In this document: piece after piece, positions 12,255-24,644 of the stretch
Layout: each line of letters begins with the position of its first letter
Position numbering within the stretch: the first letter of the stretch is position 1
Origin: Manduca sexta
Lineage: Eukaryota; Arthropoda; Insecta; Lepidoptera; Sphingidae
Direction: 5' to 3'
Length of the DNA: 64,000 bases
NCBI RefSeq assembly: GCF_014839805.1
Contig: NC_051128.1
Coordinates: 13,282,466-13,346,465, forward strand
Made by a program: the position numbers and the translations under genes
The notes under the pieces: generated by a model
Told to the model about the DNA's origin: nothing
The model's database searches: none
The model's input: the letters and a program-made list of their open reading frames with translations, nothing else

Positions 12255-12810
12255 AGTATATTATAAAAAACTCCAATAAGAGTAAAATTAAAAGGCATGA
12301 AAAAGAAGCCATTCCGTCAGTTTTTGAAGACCATGCCATCATTATCCACTGAAAAGCTTTTAAAAACGCGACAATAGCGAGCAATGGGAGGATTCCGACC
12401 GAAATTGCTGTAAAATTGCCGCGGGCTATTGCTTCTTTTCCTCGTGAATTGGTAATTGCGAATGCTAACCTAGTTCCAGCTTGGTAAGGTGTCTTTGTAT
12501 TTGGCTAAAGAAGAACAGAAGATAAAATGACCGATATAATTTTTTATTAATGTTGCTATAGGTAATAAGGTTTTAAATAAGCCAACGAGTATTATCATTC
12601 AATACTATTTCATATGATTTATGTTCAATATAAAATGTCAGTGGTTAAGCGACTTAATTGGAGTTATAAGTAAATATTCTCTTGTTGACTCGTCATAGGC
12701 GTATATTCGCCTAAAATGAAAAATAAAAATAGTTGTATTGATTGTGATAAGAAATTAAATGTATGTGAAATATTCTGGATATATGAATGAACAAAGTTGA
12801 CAAAATTTAC
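12255..12810. other. Single-copy DNA
   Basis: No gene recognised. A GC-richer stretch at 12330-12480 has no open frame of note. Confidence 0.35.
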
Positions 12811-13412
12811 TAGGGAAAAAGAATGACTGCCAATCTTCTCACTAGTATAGAAGATTAATAATATCAGCCCTGTATTATATACTTGCCCACTGCTGAGCAC
12901 GGGCCTCCTCTACTACTGAGAGGGATTAGGCCTTAGTCCACCACGCTGGCCTAGTGCGGGTTGGTAGACTACACACACCTTCGAAATTCCTATAGAGAAC
13001 TTCTCGGATGTGCAGATTTCCTCACGATGTTTTCCTTCACCGTTAAAGCGAACGATAAATTCACAAATAATACACACATGATTTTTTAGAAAAGTCAGAG
13101 GTGTGTGCCCTTGGGATTTGAACCTGCGGACATTCGTCTCGGCAGTCTGTTCCACACCTAACTAGGCTATCGCCGCTCTGCGCCGCCGTATAGAAGATAA
13201 CAACTCTTTAATTTTTAATTATATTTAAAATACCGCGAAGTACAGTATAGCCAATAAAATAAATACTTGTAACAATTAACTGGGGAAAAAGAATGACTGC
13301 CAATTTTCCAACTAGTAGGTACAGAAAAAAATTTAAGTCTCTTTAATTTTTTAATTATATTTAAAATACCACGAAGATCAGTATAGCCAATAAAAGAAAT
13401 ACTTGTAACAAA
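12811..13412. repeat. Tandem duplication, first unit interrupted by SINE B
   Basis: Unit one starts near 12811 ('gggaaaaagaatgactgcc') and resumes after the SINE with 'ctctttaatttttaattat' to about 13277. Unit two (about 13282-13412) repeats both parts in the same order without the SINE. The unit without the insertion is about 130 bp. Confidence 0.75.
12856..13188 (-). repeat. SINE family B with 10-bp target-site duplication
   Basis: Full-length minus-strand SINE B. It is flanked by TATAGAAGAT at 12846-12855 and again at 13189-13198, a perfect target-site duplication that fixes both element ends. Confidence 0.9.
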
Positions 13413-13708
13413 TGAAGCTTTTATTCGTAAACTCTGATTCAAACTAACCATAACTAGATTTCGTTTAAACTAAGAATTGTTCTACATTTCACTTTCAATT
13501 CAATTGGTATCAAGATTTCCAATTTTGTTTAAGAACAAAGTTGGAGCGAAACTTTTAAACTGACGGCTTAGGAATAATTTAAGCTGGATTCGATGTGAAA
13601 CTTTTGAATAAAATCGATAAGTTTTCTTCTGCAATGGTACAAGATACAAATATGGTATATTTGTACCTTTGATTCTATTTTAAAATGTTCAGCGAGAATT
13701 TAATCGAA

Positions 13709-13860
13709 TCTATAGTAATATATAAAGCTAAAGGGTTTGTTTGTTTGAACGCGCTAATCTCAGGAACTACTATATAGATAGATTTTTTTCGTTAATAGGA
13801 AGTTACATTACTCCTTAGTTTTACAGGCTACTTATCATTCCGAGACAAAAAAAACGTTAG
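13709..13860 (+). mobile_element. Helitron 5' fragment
   Basis: Begins A|TC at 13709 ('tctatagtaatatataaagc') and continues with 'gaacgcgctaatctcagg', a 5' end also seen in decayed form at 23.39-23.56 kb. No CTRR terminus is visible, so it is 3'-truncated or decayed. Confidence 0.55.
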
Positions 13861-14400
13861 AAAACTTTTATTCGAACCAAAGACATTCTGTTTACCTGCA
13901 GCGCAAAACAGTTATTTAACAACAAAAAAACACTTCGAAAGAAACACGAAAATCTGCCATTCGAAACCATTCCGTGTTCGCATTAACTTCATTCTAAACC
14001 CATAACAAAACGAAAATGTTCATTTTACTGACTACGATCCAATTTTGTTAATCTCTTAACAAAAACAATATAAACCGAACGAATCTCCGCAGAAATAACT
14101 TCTTTATGCCTATGTTATAGGGTTTATGTTGGCGTGAAAATAATATGTCACGCTTAAATACCTTTTCACGTTGTTTAGGAGCCGTTAACTTTGAGACTAC
14201 AACATGCTTTAAGTGATTGAAAATATTTATGGAAGAATGATATACTTATATAGTAGATTAATATGTATGTATCGAATTAATTGGGGTTTTACTTGTAGCA
14301 AAATCACACTATTTTATGATCATTTTAACTTTACGTTGCTATTTATAACTATATATTTGTATATTTTTTGAGTATAGCCTTTCACAATCAGTTATTCTAA
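13861..14400. other. Gene-free DNA
   Basis: Nothing recognised. Confidence 0.4.
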
Positions 14401-14414
14401 GCACAGATGTTAAA

Positions 14415-14810
14415 TAACTAGGTCGAGTGGAAGTACCCTTTAGGTTTTGATTCCCTTGCGAGTAGTTGCGAGTTCGAAAATATGCGGCTTAAATTGCTGT
14501 TTCTTTTGATTGCGTTGACATAGAAGTTTGATTTTGTTACAGCTTAAAGGTATTATAGACCTGAGTATTTTAAATGAATTTCCATTTAATACCTCTACGC
14601 GTTCATGAGGCAAGCGGTAGTAACTTTAAAATTATTAAAAATATTTTATTATATGATGTAACTAAAAATTTACGGTTTTCGCAGTTTTTCCCTTATTTGT
14701 ACTATAAGACGTTACTTCGTACCAAATTTCAAGATTCTGAGTTCACGAGAAGTACCTTGTAGGTTTTGATTCCCTTGCGAGTTTCGAAAATTTGCTATAT
14801 AGACTCGGTG
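14415..14810 (+). repeat. Pair of direct repeats, probable retroelement 3' remnants
   Basis: The blocks 'gaagtacc', 'aggttttgattcccttgcga' and 'ttcgaaaat' occur at about 14430-14480 and again at 14749-14790. The second copy has a longer left extension ('ccaaatttcaagattctgag'). Confidence 0.5.
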
Positions 14811-15138
14811 TCTCCCATAATTACTAGCTCCTGGTCTACACAGGAGTTTCATTAAACTCGTTTGTTTTTGAAACCCGTCCTCGGATTTCTTTTCCCGCCT
14901 CATAAGGTGACCCAATTCCGCGTCCGTACATTTCAAAGCCTTTCCTGGTTTTAATTAATAGTGGAATTTCGTAAATAATTTCATAATTTAAATTCTGTTT
15001 CGTACGAAATGTAATCTTGTTTAATTTAGGGGTTAGTGGGGATGAAATTTTTACGTAATGTCGATGAATGTCTTTTGTAGTTTATCATACTTTTTACATA
15101 CAATATTTTAGTGTATTTATATTATATCAGTACTAACT

Positions 15139-15436
15139 TAAGCGACAATAGCCTAGTTGGTTGTGGAACGGACTGCCGAGACGAATGTCCGCAGTTCTGA
15201 GTTTTCTAAAATTATGTGTGTATTCTTTGTGAATTATCGCTTGCTTTAACGATGAAGGAAAACATCGTGACGTACGTACTTGAGAAGTTCTCTATAGGAG
15301 TTATGAGGGTGTGTGAAGTCTACCAATCCGCACTAGGCCAGCGTGGTGGACTAAGGCTTTAACCTTTTGCGGTAGTAGAGGAAGCCCGTGCCCAGCAGTG
15401 GGACAGTATATAATACAGAGCTGATATTTATAAGTA
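15139..15436 (+). repeat. SINE family B copy with internal deletion
   Basis: Good A box (TAGCCTAGTTG). The B-box region is deleted directly after 'gaatgtccgcag'. The body and the 'atacagagctgatattta' tail are retained. Confidence 0.8.
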
Positions 15437-15807
15437 ATAACTAATGAAATTGTATTCCTGAATGTTAAACAAATTGTTATCCCTAAAAATGACTTTTTAT
15501 CACAGAACCTGACTGATATTGTCAAAGCCGTGGAAAAAAAATGAATATACATCTAAATATAGAATATAAAATATTTTTTTACAAAATATCAATCTTGGTC
15601 CTTTTTAACCTAATCACTACCCACTACACTAACGTAGGCGTCATTCAAATGTAATAAGAAAAATAATTCCCTCTGTGTAAAGTATAGAAATGATAAAATC
15701 ATTTCAGAAAGAAATGAAAAGCTTCGAGTGTTCGCAGACACCAAAAGCGTCGGCCAAGCTCGTCAAGTGGCCAGTCTAATTTTAGATTTTTCGGCGCCCA
15801 CTCAAGC

Positions 15808-15852
15808 CGGCTTGACGACTGTTGCCTGACGACTATTGCTTGACGACGGATT
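15808..15852. repeat. Three short tandem units of TTGACGAC
   Basis: Three units 'ttgacgactgttgcc', 'tgacgactattgct' and 'tgacgacgg' lie head to tail just before the LINE coding sequence. They may belong to the LINE's 5' junction or to the target. Confidence 0.5.
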
Positions 15853-15858
15853 AACGGA

Positions 15859-17698
15859 ATGAAAAGACACGTTGAAAATAATTATTTTTGCCATAAAAAA
15901 CGAATAACTTTAGGTCGAAATATGAAACGGAAAAAAGTGTTCTGGTCCTATATGAAAGCTAGAAGGCATGGAACTAGTACATATCCAGCTAAAATGTCCA
16001 ATGGAAATATCGTTGCTAGTAACGGCAATGATATATGTAACATGTTTGGAGCGTACTTTTCTTCTGTCTACAATCCTGTCATACAATCCATGAATATTGT
16101 CGCGACATCTCCTTATTTAGCTAGTATTCAAAACGATTCAGCTTGTTTTTCTTCTATTTACATTGAAAAAAAGGAAGTTTTAAATTCTCTTAAAAAACTG
16201 GATGTCACCAAGGGTTATGGTTCGGATGGTGTTCCGCCTTATTTTATAGTGAATTGTGCTAAGGAGCTATCAACTCCCCTACAATTTTATTTTTTTACAA
16301 TTTTTAATACCTCGCTTATGACTGGTATTTTTCCCAACCAGTGGAAAATAGCAAAGGTTGTGCCAATTCCTAAAGCAGATTCAAAAGACGTGGTTAGTAA
16401 CTATAGACCGATATCTATTCTTCCAACCCTAGGTAAAGTATTTGAAGCAATAATATGTCCGAAATTAAAGGAGTACTTCAAGAAATATGTCTCAAATCGG
16501 CAACATGGCTTTATTTCAGGCAGATCTACATGTACCAATTTGGTGACATTTATTGAATACATTATGGAGTCATTAGATTCGAACAAACAAGTTGATGTAG
16601 TCTATATGGACTTCACCAAAGCGTTCGACAAAGTCTCTCATTGTGTGTTGATACAAAAGCTGTTGGTATATGGAATTTGTGGTTCGTTATTAAAATGGTT
16701 GAAGTCCTATTTAACTGACAGACTGTTTTACGTTGTTGCGAATGGGTATGAATCTGACGTGTATAATATCACTTCTGGTGTACCACAGGGTTCGCATTTG
16801 GGACCCTTGCTCTTCAATATCTTCATAAATGATGTTACGCATTGCTTTGTTAACACCCAACCCTTTCTTTTCGCTGATGACCTAAAGATTGCACGTGTTG
16901 TGGAATCTCAGCAGGATGCAGTGTTGCTTCAAAGGGATATAAACAGGTTCTTGGATTGGTGTGCTTGTAACCACATGGAATTAAACATTAAAAATGTTCC
17001 CAAATTACTTTCACGCGAAAATTACATTTGTACACCTTTGATTACAATTTTCATGACGTAGCATTGACCAGAGTTGATTCGATTCGGGATCTGGGTATTA
17101 TCCTTGACCAAAAAGTGACATTTCTTCCTTACATCAATTGCATAATAAATAAAGCCTCTAAGATACTCGGCTTTGTTATGAGAACTGCAAGAACATTTCG
17201 TAAAGTTAAAACTAAAATTTTGCTATATGAAAGTCTGGTTCGTTCCCTGCTTGAGTATTGTGTAATTGTGTGGCGTCCTCACTATGCAACCCATAGTTTA
17301 CGACTGGAACGCATCCAGAAACGCTTTTAAACTATCTGGCCAATTGTACACCCGCCGCCAAAGGAACCGTGAGCTACGTTGAAAGGCTAGAATTATTCGG
17401 GATTACCTCTTTAGAAAAGCGTCGAGATTTATTGGAACTTATGTTTTTATTTAAAATATTGCATGGTTATGTAAACAGCCCAGATTTACTGGCCAAAATT
17501 AATCTCAGAATTCCCCACAAACTTCCTAAATATCCAATAAAACTTCTAGGCCCACCTTTTCGTAGAACTGCATATGGATCAAATTCGCCTATCTCAAGAT
17601 TATGTAATACCTACAATAACCATTCTAGTAAGATTGATCTGATTGGCACAAATCTACTTACATTTAAAAGGCAATTAAAACACCTTAGAAATACGTAG
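15859..17698 (+). pseudogene. LINE reverse transcriptase, two frameshifts
   Basis: Encodes an RNA-dependent DNA polymerase that would copy LINE RNA at a nicked target site. The first frame (to 17061) carries NYRPIS (residues 181-186), a palm motif with catalytic aspartate D251 in YMDFTKAFD, GVPQG (307-311) and the FADD box (338-341), so all three catalytic aspartates are present. The frame then shifts within an A run at 16990-16994 and continues in another frame to 17330 (thumb-like region), and shifts again at a T run (17324-17327) into the frame ending at 17698 with a C-terminal tail. Each shift fits one missing base. No endonuclease domain precedes it, and the first methionine is probably internal. 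It is non-functional as written. Family is secure; clade (CR1/Jockey group) is likely. Confidence 0.85.
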
Positions 17699-18015
17699 CT
17701 ATGTAGTGCAATTAATATACATACTAAATATAACGTAAAAATTATTATTTTTTTGTAACGTTAGGTTATGAACATTGTTCACAAGTTATTATTATTTATT
17801 TATGTTTGTAGTAATCTTTCTGCTTTTTTTTTTTTTTTTTTTTTTTTGGGCGAAACGTCCTCTTTCTTTATTTGCATGAAGTGTTCGCTTTTTTATATTG
17901 TGCACTTAGTTTAATTATTTACTTTTGTATTTTGTAAATGTATTTTTGTATTTTCATTAGTGTAACAATTGTTTGTGAACCCATTAAAAATAAAATAAAA
18001 ATAAAATAAAATAAA
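15859..18015 (+). mobile_element. 5'-truncated non-LTR retrotransposon (LINE)
   Basis: Seen: a reverse-transcriptase coding region (15859-17698), a 3' untranslated region with a 22-base T run near 17826-17847, and an A-rich (TAAAA)n end at about 17985-18015. The upstream apurinic-type endonuclease expected for this LINE class is missing, so the copy is 5'-truncated, which is usual for target-primed insertion. The RT resembles the CR1/Jockey group of elements, and clade assignment needs a phylogeny. I could not find a confident target-site duplication. Confidence 0.85.
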
Positions 18016-18768
18016 GTGTGTGTTCTTATATACGCACGTAAAAAGTTATACTTCTTTGGCGTAAAAAGATAAAATCTTTCTAAAAAAATTATCCTTCGCG
18101 CTATCCCGTTTGTAGAAAAAACGACAATAATAGTAGAAAAAAAGGTATTTAAAACATGGAAAATAAAGAAAGTTTAATTATAACACATTACCTAGTTAAA
18201 TAAATTTTATTTAAATATTGTAAAATAATATATTTTTTCTGGACTTTAATACTTATTATTTTTATGGTATTAATTTATTTTTACACTCATTGCATATTAA
18301 ATAATAATGTAATAATTTCACTAACGACTAGCAAATTTCATGGTGGCGGTTTTCGTGACAGTGTGCGCGCGCATCATAAATATTTACGAATATAAATGAA
18401 AACTGATTATAATTTTATGTTTAAACACCTGTGTGTATTAATTCCAACAATAAACTAGGCAAGAATCACTTTTATACAATTGATACTATCATTTTATCAC
18501 TGTTTGAAAGACAAAGAAATACAAACAAATATATCGTCACAATTGGTATAATTTATATTGTAAAGGAGACGTTAAGTAAATTCTATCAAAGGCTGTCTTC
18601 TAAAATAAATAGCGGTAATATTTCTTTTGTAACACACGATTTCGTCGAAAGGCGTTATTTAGAATCTAAATTTCAGAAAATGCTGACGTTAAGCCTCTCT
18701 TATTATCATGATTTTTCATTGTATTGTATGTAATACTTGGAGAATTTATCTCCGCTATCTTAGTAGAA
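18016..18768. other. AT-rich DNA
   Basis: The 100-codon open frame at 18431-18733 has no recognised motif and is AT-biased. No feature is supported. Confidence 0.35.
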
Positions 18769-18780
18769 TATCTTTGTTAT

Positions 18781-19103
18781 ATATAATAATAATATCAGCC
18801 TTGTATTATGTATTGTCCCACTGCTGGACACGGGCCTTCTTTACTACTGAGAGGAATTAGGAATTAGTCCACCACGCTGGCCTAGTGCGGATTGGCAGAC
18901 TTCACATACCCCCAAAATCTCTATAGAGAACTTCTCAGGTATGCAAGTTTCCTTACGATGTTTTCCTTCGCCGTTAAAGCAAACAATAATTCACAAAGAA
19001 TATACACATAATTTTAGAAAAGTCAGAATTTTGTGCACTTAAGTTTGAACCTGCGGGTATTCGTCTCGGAAGCCCGTTCCACAATCAACAAAGCTATCGC
19101 CGC
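18781..19103 (-). repeat. SINE family B with 12-bp target-site duplication
   Basis: Full-length minus-strand SINE B bounded by TATCTTTGTTAT at 18769-18780 and 19104-19115. Confidence 0.9.
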
Positions 19104-19193
19104 TATCTTTGTTATGTTACGTATTCATAAAATTTCCCACTACAGATTTTCCGAATTAACGAGGCTTATTAGCAGGAAACTACTTTTTATTAG

Positions 19194-19494
19194 TGGTAGG
19201 TCTCTCATATCTGAGAGACCCCCGGATAGGTACCACCGCAATGTCTATTTCTGCCGCCAAGCAGCAGTATGAACTCACTGTTGTGTCCCGGTTTGAAGGA
19301 TGTTGTAGCCAGTGTAACTACTGGAGATAATAAGCCCTAACACCTCGTGTCTTAGGATGGCGAGCGCAGTGGAATACCAAACAATAATTTATAATTCAAG
19401 GTGTTGAATGGTGTTTCTACTGTTTATGGGCGGTTATATCGCTTACCATCAGGCGAACGGCAAGATCGTCTCATTCAAAGCAATAATAAAAAAC
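19194..19494 (+). repeat. Repeat family C, copy 1 (retroposon-like)
   Basis: Family C is about 300 bp: starts 'ggtaggtctctcatatgtga', then 'taccaccgcaatgtctattt', 'taactactggacataataag', 'gatggcgagcgcagtggaa', 'cgtatcgcttaccatcaggc', and ends 'gcaataaaaaa'. The A-rich end suggests retroposition. No tRNA boxes are seen, so it may be a LINE 3' end or a SINE of another origin. Confidence 0.75.
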
Positions 19495-20252
19495 TGCATT
19501 TAAAGGCGTAAAACCTTGCATTGTAAAATTAACTTTAAATGCCAATTTAACTTCTCCATTTAAACTCATACATACATCCCCGTGCTAGCTCGTATACAGC
19601 TACGACTTAACGCCTTAGCAATGAGCCATTATTTAGTCGACAGCGTCGGTTTAAAAAGCATTCAACTAATCGCACAGACATAAATCCGCCTCACTATTCC
19701 CCTGGGAACCATAAATCCGGATCGGGAGACGTTCCCGAACGAGGACTTTAAACTACACGCTCGTTAGTTTTATTATTAAGAGTGGTTCGACTTTGTAGTA
19801 ACTGAGATTTTTGTAATACAGGAGGTAGAGGTAAGTTTAAATTTTTTATTTGTTTTTTTTTCTGAAAGTGTAAGTGACCAATGATTAATTACTAGTGTAT
19901 ATTTGGCCAAGCCATAAAGAAAAGATAAATATCGATATATTTTTAATTCACAGATTTGAACAAAAAAAAATATTATATTCTAGCCTTTGTTGAATACCTA
20001 ATTCATTGATTTAATTTTTTTTTATATCGAGCACTTGTCGAATAGCTATTTCATTGGTCAATCAAACTAAGTAATACTCTTAGTAAATCCAACTCCCAAA
20101 CCTTTACATACGGGAGGAAATCCCGTGACCACAACAGGAAAGAATTCCACAAATGGAACGAACAATTTGTAAAGGAACACATTATGGGCACAGTTCGAAA
20201 ACTATCAGAGTGTTTGCCAAAGGCCGTATGCGTAACCTTGCTAACTATGGAG
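19495..20252. other. Single-copy DNA
   Basis: No gene recognised. A block at 19620-19770 is GC-richer than its surroundings but has no open frame of note. Confidence 0.4.
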
Positions 20253-20320
20253 CCAGGGGCGGACCCACGGGGTCGATGGGGTCATGACCACCCTTGAAAC
20301 TTAAGTGGACTTTAAAAAAT
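20253..20320 (+). mobile_element. Possible hAT terminal fragment
   Basis: 'caggggcggacccacgg' resembles hAT-type termini (CAGGGGCG...). No matching right end or 8-bp duplication was found. Confidence 0.25.
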
Positions 20321-20743
20321 GTATATTGTTATCAGAAAGCAGTAGTATTGACTTAATAAATGGTATATGTGTTGAAATCAACAATCAAATAGATTGAATA
20401 GTGAATAGGTAAATACCTCTCTTAAATTTAAATGTATGTATATAAATTATGGTAAGCAAAGTTTTCCGACGGGGGTACGTTTACTGCCAAAAATTTCATT
20501 AATGGTATTTAATACAGCTTTGTTTCTACGGACATTTGACATCATATTAAAGAAACAAACTTGTTCTTATGTCGGTCCCCAAATTTTCAGATTAGATCTA
20601 TTTAAGTTCACCAGTGGATTTTATGACTGTTAAAAGAAATAACCTATCGGTAGATGTCAATTTATGAACGACAATTATACTTAATTGGTCGTAATAATAA
20701 CACCATGAAGTTAGGTAAATATTATTTATTATTGACCTCTAAT

Positions 20744-21001
20744 CATGGGCGCCGGGAGAGGTGCAAGTAGGTGCACGTGCACCCTACCCAGAAATAAATC
20801 ATAAAAAATTTATCACTGAATAAATATGTAACAATGGGAACTATCGACCAAGGACGTTTTTTTATGATAAACAATTTTCAAAAATCCATGCGATTTGATT
20901 TAAAACACAAAACTTTAATATTATGTAGAATAGTGCGTATAGACTATATAGTGCGTAGGTACAGATGCACCTCCTCAAAACGAATCTTGGCGGCGCCCGT
21001 G
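20744..21001. mobile_element. hAT-like MITE with 8-bp duplication
   Basis: Terminal inverted repeats CATGGGCGCCG... and (reverse) CACGGGCGCCG... bound 258 bp. Flanks are CCTCTAAT (20736-20743) and CCCCTAAT (21002-21009), an 8-bp duplication with one mismatch, diagnostic of hAT. There is no transposase. Part of a 130-codon minus-strand open frame is contributed by this insert. Confidence 0.7.
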
Positions 21002-21009
21002 CCCCTAAT

Positions 21010-21333
21010 CTAAAACTGAGTACGCACCTGCCTAAATTCTTTGGCATAGCGTCGTGACCGGATTCTAACGTTGTCCGATCCATATACCTAATGAGATTTT
21101 CTATATTTGTACGTGCGTCATATAACACCTCACGTGTAGGCAAAATATTAATATTTTTTTGAATATCTTCTCTCTGAAAGGGCGGCAGTGCATCGATACT
21201 TCTGGCATTGCCGATGTTTATGTGTGGCGATGATTTTACTATTAAAAGGCACATTTGCTCGTTTTTTTCTTGTAGTTTGTAGAAAATGAGACGAGCTAGA
21301 GCTACGTCTGCTATTAACTAGCCGAAACTCCAA
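21010..21333 (-). other. Unrecognised decayed open frame
   Basis: Minus-strand frames here (for example residues 'PPFQREDIQKNINILPTREV') are open for about 80 codons and are cut by the hAT insert on the left. I recognise no family. It may be a fragment of an old element's protein or chance. Confidence 0.2.
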
Positions 21334-21959
21334 CTTTGGCTTGAGTTCTAACTAAGGTTGGACAAGTATAAACAAACAGAATAATATATTGTTTTTAGAT
21401 AAATACCATGACTTTGATACATTGCCATGTACCATGTATGTACAGTCAGCCACGAAATTAGCTTAACAAATTTAAAACTTCCCCTTTTAATTTGTGTATC
21501 CGTAATAAAAAATAATATTTTGTTTAATATTATTATGTAGAATAGTTTTTTAAATTTTGAATTCGTTCAGCTACCTTTCATGCTAACTGTACATATAGCT
21601 TGTTATAAAGTCTACAATAATTAACAAAGGACACACCCAATTCGTGTATAATAATTGAAAAAGTAGTCCAAACCCATTCTAAATTTAAATATTAACTTAT
21701 CAGCAAATTTATTTGAACTAATTCCATAGAACACAATCGGTTTCGTGTCGTATTACAATTAAATAAAATTTAAATTCCGCCAGCAACTCTTATCGGTGCG
21801 TTAATCGAATAAAGTGAAAATTATTTTAAAATGTTCGTTTTAATAGTTTATAGCATGAAATTTCTTTCTATGGCTTTTCACTGTTTCAGTTGTAAAAACT
21901 ATGCGAAATATTACATTTAGTGATAGAAAACAATGTTAACAATAGCATCAACTAAATTA
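21334..21959. other. Gene-free DNA
   Basis: Nothing recognised. Confidence 0.4.
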
Positions 21960-22510
21960 CCACACACACATCAGCCATTTATCTCCGAACGGGTATGCAG
22001 AGATGCAACCAAGGCACCCAATATTCGCCAAGTGTATTCCGCTTCCTGATGTCATATGGGACGCGCATATAGCCATATCGGGCACAAATTCCAAACTCCG
22101 GGCAAATTTCAAAAGGTAAGCCGGGAAAAAGAAATTGCCTTACCTAACATAACGCGGGCAATTTAACGGAAAACAAAAACTAAGGTAAACGCTAATAAAC
22201 CCAAAAGGGAAGCCGGTAGGAATCGGGTTGTATGGACGTTTCGCTCCTGGTGCCTATGAAAAATAATTTATATCTACCTATATGCGATAGTCTTGTGTTG
22301 TGTATGGAACAAGGACACCCATTTTTCGCCAAATATGTGTAGTCCTATGATGTGAAAGGGAGCGAGCTTATCGCCATATCGAGCACAAATCAGAGTCCGG
22401 GCTGATACTGAACAGAAAAATTCAAACATCACATTGCCCGACCCAGTATTCGAACCCAGGACATCAAAGCGCTGCTGTACCGTACATACTGTACAATTAT
22501 GCCCCCAAAG
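21960..22510 (-). repeat. Composite SINE A: head/body, extra module, second body
   Basis: Read on the minus strand: SINE A head and body (22510 to about 22310), then an extra ~200-bp module (about 22305 to 22111, marked by complement of 'gattcctaccggcttccctt'), then directly a second SINE A body lacking the tRNA head (22110 to 21960), ending in a TGTGTG tail. The extra module also follows a SINE A at 35.15 kb. Confidence 0.75.
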
Positions 22511-23389
22511 CAGTATACTAAATTATCAAACATCAATATTCATAATTTTTTTTTGTTCAATAATTTTATGTGAGACATATATTTTTAATCAAGCACAACA
22601 AAATTTACTGCACCTAATGGTAAACGCAATGCTGTCCAGATAGAGCATCGACTGATAACACGGCTATCTCATACCATTCGATACAATCACAACTATGATA
22701 CTTCTTCACACTACGGCGGACGAACCCAAGATTATAGGAAGAAAGGAACACGTGCCCAGACAAACTATTCCAAAGCCTGATGGTACGGTAAGAAAACAGT
22801 TAGCGAATCTATGGTGAGGGGCTGTGATAGTCAACCATCAAGCTGTAGGTTCGCATGCCACCACGCGTAGTTCTAATGGGAAAAATAGAACTATAGAAAA
22901 CGGCGTCTGCAGCGCTTATACAACAAAGTATGTCAAGAGGAATCAAACACCAAAATGTAACCGTAAAAATCGGAAACTAAATACGATAAACCCTTCCTAA
23001 AACTTTTCCAAACTCGACATTTTATAAAACTCGCGTTCGAGTAATCATAAAACTTGGATTGCTCCGTCGGCGGGGGCGGATGAAAAATTGTACCGCTGAC
23101 GTCATGAGGACGTGGTTTAGAAGGTTTTGGGTGGATTAGGATAAAGACATTTTATGCTTAAAATATTTTTTAATCTCTAAAAGAAAAAGTGAACGATTTA
23201 AAATAAGCCATAACCTTTTGTAAAAATTAAAAATATTAACAATTATTATATGTCAACATTAATTGTGATTTGGGAATGCCTTGATATCTAGATAGATGAG
23301 GAATGTGTCCTATTATTCTAAGCTATCAGGTAGTTAGCAACAGTAGCCCGTAATATTCTGCCTCTTTTAAACTGTTTCCTAGCTTCTAA
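22511..23389. other. Single-copy DNA
   Basis: A TGACGTCA element (CRE-type) lies at about 23097-23104. No gene is supported. Confidence 0.35.
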
Positions 23390-23560
23390 TTATATGTTTA
23401 CTAATATATTTGTTGAAATGCGTTAATTTCAGGAACTATTAAATCGATATTGATTTTTTTTTTCATTATATGAAGCTGCTCTTAAGTATATAAAATATAA
23501 AAAGCAATTTTTATCCCGGAAATCTTTTCACGCGGACGGAGCCGCAGGCAAAAGTATTTT
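23390..23560 (+). mobile_element. Decayed Helitron 3' part
   Basis: Contains 'gcgttaatttcaggaacta', shared with the fragment at 13.7 kb, and a Helitron-like 3' end 'cacgcggacggagccgc' with short hairpin arms, but the CTAG terminus is eroded ('aagtatt'). Confidence 0.5.
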
Positions 23561-24093
23561 ACATTATTATAATAACAAAGGAGTCACAACAGCCTTATAT
23601 TATTATCACCTTTACAAACATTTTTTTACAATTTCAAAAAAAATGAAACTAAATTGAATCAAATTCAGATCATTTCCCAATCCCCAATATCATTCGAGTT
23701 AAGTTCCAAACCCTTTTGCCAAGTTCCAACTCCGGACGTACGTCCGCTCCCGAACAGTGATTTATGAAAGCGCTTGATTTGCAGACGGGCCATTGTCCGC
23801 GGATATGAATGGCGGGTCTCCTTCTAATTCATTGTTTGGCCCCTAATATATCTTATTCACACAACTGAGAATTGAGGTCTCTTTTTTGTGTTTATTGTGT
23901 TAAGGTTGAGATGGTAACTAATTTAATGCAACATATTTGAAAAAAAATTTTGGAGTCGACCCCATATTCGAAGATAAGAAATAGAAGTAGATATTTTACT
24001 TTTACATGTCACTCATATCTGAGAGTTTCTATGCCCTATAATTTTGACTTTGAAGAATATCTCAGCTATATGTGATATTGCCACATATCATGA

Positions 24094-24160
24094 CGCTGAT
24101 TTTTTTATACGTGTACTGCAAAATATCCGCACTGCATCTGATGGTAAGTGGAATGGGAAA
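24094..24160 (+). repeat. Repeat family D, 5' fragment
   Basis: Only the 'tgcatctgatggtaagtgga' block and its upstream sequence are present. Confidence 0.5.
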
Positions 24161-24262
24161 TAATGCAGATTTTCTATCTGATTTTAAAATAGATGGCGCT
24201 AGTGTCGTACAGGTGGCACTATGAACCCTACATTCATTTAGGGATTTCTATAGCGTTTAAGA

Positions 24263-24644
24263 ACTGGGTTCCAAACTGGAGGTAATTACTCCGCGGGGGC
24301 ATATCAACTATTTCACGGGAATAACAAAGAACCTAATTATAGGCTTGTAAAATAACACATTTGACGTTAAAATTATAAGGCTGTTGTGCAATGAAGGATT
24401 AATAAAGATGTTTCTAGTTGCTTGTATTGTTTTGGCAACATTTTAAAGGCGGGTTATCATTAGTTTTCCAGGGGTAACAAACAAAGGAGTATCAGAGGCT
24501 AGGGACTCGGTCCAATGCTCGCTCGGACCGTAAGACCGGTGAAACCAACATAACCATTCCACCCTCCAAATGGTGGTAGCGAAAACGCGGTTTTTTTCCC
24601 TGAAAAAAAAAGGGATAACAATATAGAAAGGTTAGAAACCACTG
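24263..24644. mobile_element. Decayed hAT-like element
   Basis: Ends ACTGGGTTCCAAACT... and (reverse) CAGTGGTTTCTAACC... resemble hAT termini. Flanks GTTTAAGA and GTCTAAGG match at six of eight positions. It contains repeat family G. Confidence 0.4.
24500..24597 (+). repeat. Repeat family G, copy 1
   Basis: 'gaccgtaagaccggtgaaac' and 'cattccaccctccaaatgg' recur at 44.34-44.40 kb. Identity unknown. Confidence 0.6.

Noticed and set aside
20862..21254. 130-codon gene on the minus strand
   Set aside because: A third of it is contributed by a hAT MITE with its own target duplication. The remainder has no recognised domain.
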